64,000 bases of DNA from Durusdinium trenchii (taxonomy: Eukaryota > Sar > Dinophyceae > Suessiales > Symbiodiniaceae): the NCBI GenBank assembly GCA_963970005.1, contig CAXAMN010018724.1, positions 30,498 to 94,497 on the forward strand, read 5' to 3'. How positions within the stretch are numbered: position 1 is the first letter of the stretch; each line of letters starts with the position of its first letter. The notes under the pieces were generated by a model that did no database searches, was not told the DNA's origin, and saw only the letters and a list, made by a program, of their open reading frames with translations. Both the position numbers and the translations under genes were made by a program. Shown piece after piece: positions 63,300 through 64,000 of the stretch.

Positions 63300-64000
63300 T
63301 TGTCTACCACGAATGTTGGCGATGTTTTTCAGACACTGGGAAGTAGTAGGTCTGTTGATTTGGTTTGATTACACTCCCTGAAATGATGGTGGAAGATGGT
63401 GGAAGTGGAAAGCGTCTTTGTAAGGGAAAATAGTCATCCAAGGAGGGTATGGGTTACTGGACCGTGAGTTTGGTGATCTTGGTAAGTGTGCCGGGCTACA
63501 GTCAGTGACTCATTTTTCTGGCGGGAGCGCCTCTCAGAGCGTTTTTGCACATTCTGTACCCGCAGGGCCACTGGGAAGAGGGTGGGTCACTCAGAACCCC
63601 TGTGGCTGATGCTTTTCAGGCGATTGCAGAGGCCTGAAGTCCAGCAATGATTCCTCTTTGTGAGTTAATGTTTATTTCAGAACCCCTCCCATTTTGCAAG
63701 AGTGGACCTGACTGCATCAGGGAGCTGATAACAAGCATTGACATTGGTTCGTCAAAGTGGTTGAAAAGCACAAACTCACATCCGGACTTGGTCTTCAATC
63801 TGTGACTGATGTACTTTGCGCAGCAGCGTTTTGTACCAGAAACACGGGATTTGTAGTGGTTGCACTGCAGTTGAAACGGAGAGAGTACCCTTCAAATACG
63901 GAGAGAGTACCCTTCAAAGTTGAATCCATGGGCTAGCTTTACAACCAGATTCACCTAAAATCGTTGAGCCTCCAGAAGCCTGCAGGATCCGGCGGATGAA
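63300..64000. other. No gene recognised; 24-bp duplication at 63870
   Basis: Non-coding by inspection. ACGGAGAGAGTACCCTTCAA occurs twice in tandem at about 63869-63914. Confidence 0.6.

Noticed and set aside
1-64000. Spliced-leader RNA gene, relict spliced-leader sequence, 5S rRNA or tRNA
   Set aside because: Looked for the conserved dinoflagellate leader end (TTTTGGCTCAAG) and for tRNA-like cloverleafs; no convincing match was seen by eye.

Overview
The window looks like nuclear DNA of a dinoflagellate, most likely a Symbiodiniaceae-type alga. Coding capacity is cut into short exons of about 40-150 bases on both strands. Several reading frames can be followed across introns only if GC and GA donors are accepted beside GT, with acceptors that are almost always AG followed by G. 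Non-canonical donors of this kind are known from Symbiodinium-type genomes. The window also holds many dispersed repeats, a DIRS-like tyrosine-recombinase retroelement, and a transposase-like gene carrying an HMG box. It is a draft assembly: N runs lie at 4731-4740, 18979-19771 and 44186-44193. No rRNA, tRNA, CRISPR array or bacterial operon was seen.

Layout. 1-11.7 kb: mostly intronic or intergenic sequence with a plus-strand SAM-dependent methyltransferase gene assembled from eight short exons (4212-10120). 11.7-18.5 kb: a dense minus-strand multi-exon gene of unknown function with a PARP-like zinc finger, Cys-rich exons, acidic and basic linkers and a lysine-rich tail. 18.98-19.77 kb: assembly gap. 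20.0-27.9 kb (minus): a C5-cytosine methyltransferase gene with motif IV PPCQ and motif VIII QxRxR. Between its motif VI and motif VIII exons a roughly 4.9 kb intron holds a complete-looking second gene (25324-20838) with transposase-like exons, an HMG box and a second PARP-like finger. 28-36 kb: repeat-rich DNA with an inverted-repeat element, 110-bp tandem repeats, a purine tract, GATC palindromes and a 250-bp local direct duplication. 36.1-38.1 kb: two related membrane-protein genes. 38.1-44.15 kb: a decayed DIRS-like element reading membrane/gag-like ORF, RT, RNase H, tyrosine recombinase, methyltransferase-like domain. 44.2-64 kb: gene-poor DNA with scattered exons on both strands, including two leucine-rich-repeat exons near 61 kb, and several hairpin repeats.

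How the parts relate. Three unrelated methyltransferase-type proteins lie in one window: the SAM methyltransferase, the host-type C5 methyltransferase, and the domain at the end of the retroelement. This is a coincidence of content; nothing in the sequence links them functionally. The retroelement is broken by at least three stop codons and by frame changes, so it is probably inactive. The nested transposase-like gene shows no internal stop in its four exon-size frames. Exon boundaries are approximate unless an in-phase junction is described, and most exons in 44-64 kb could not be joined into complete genes.
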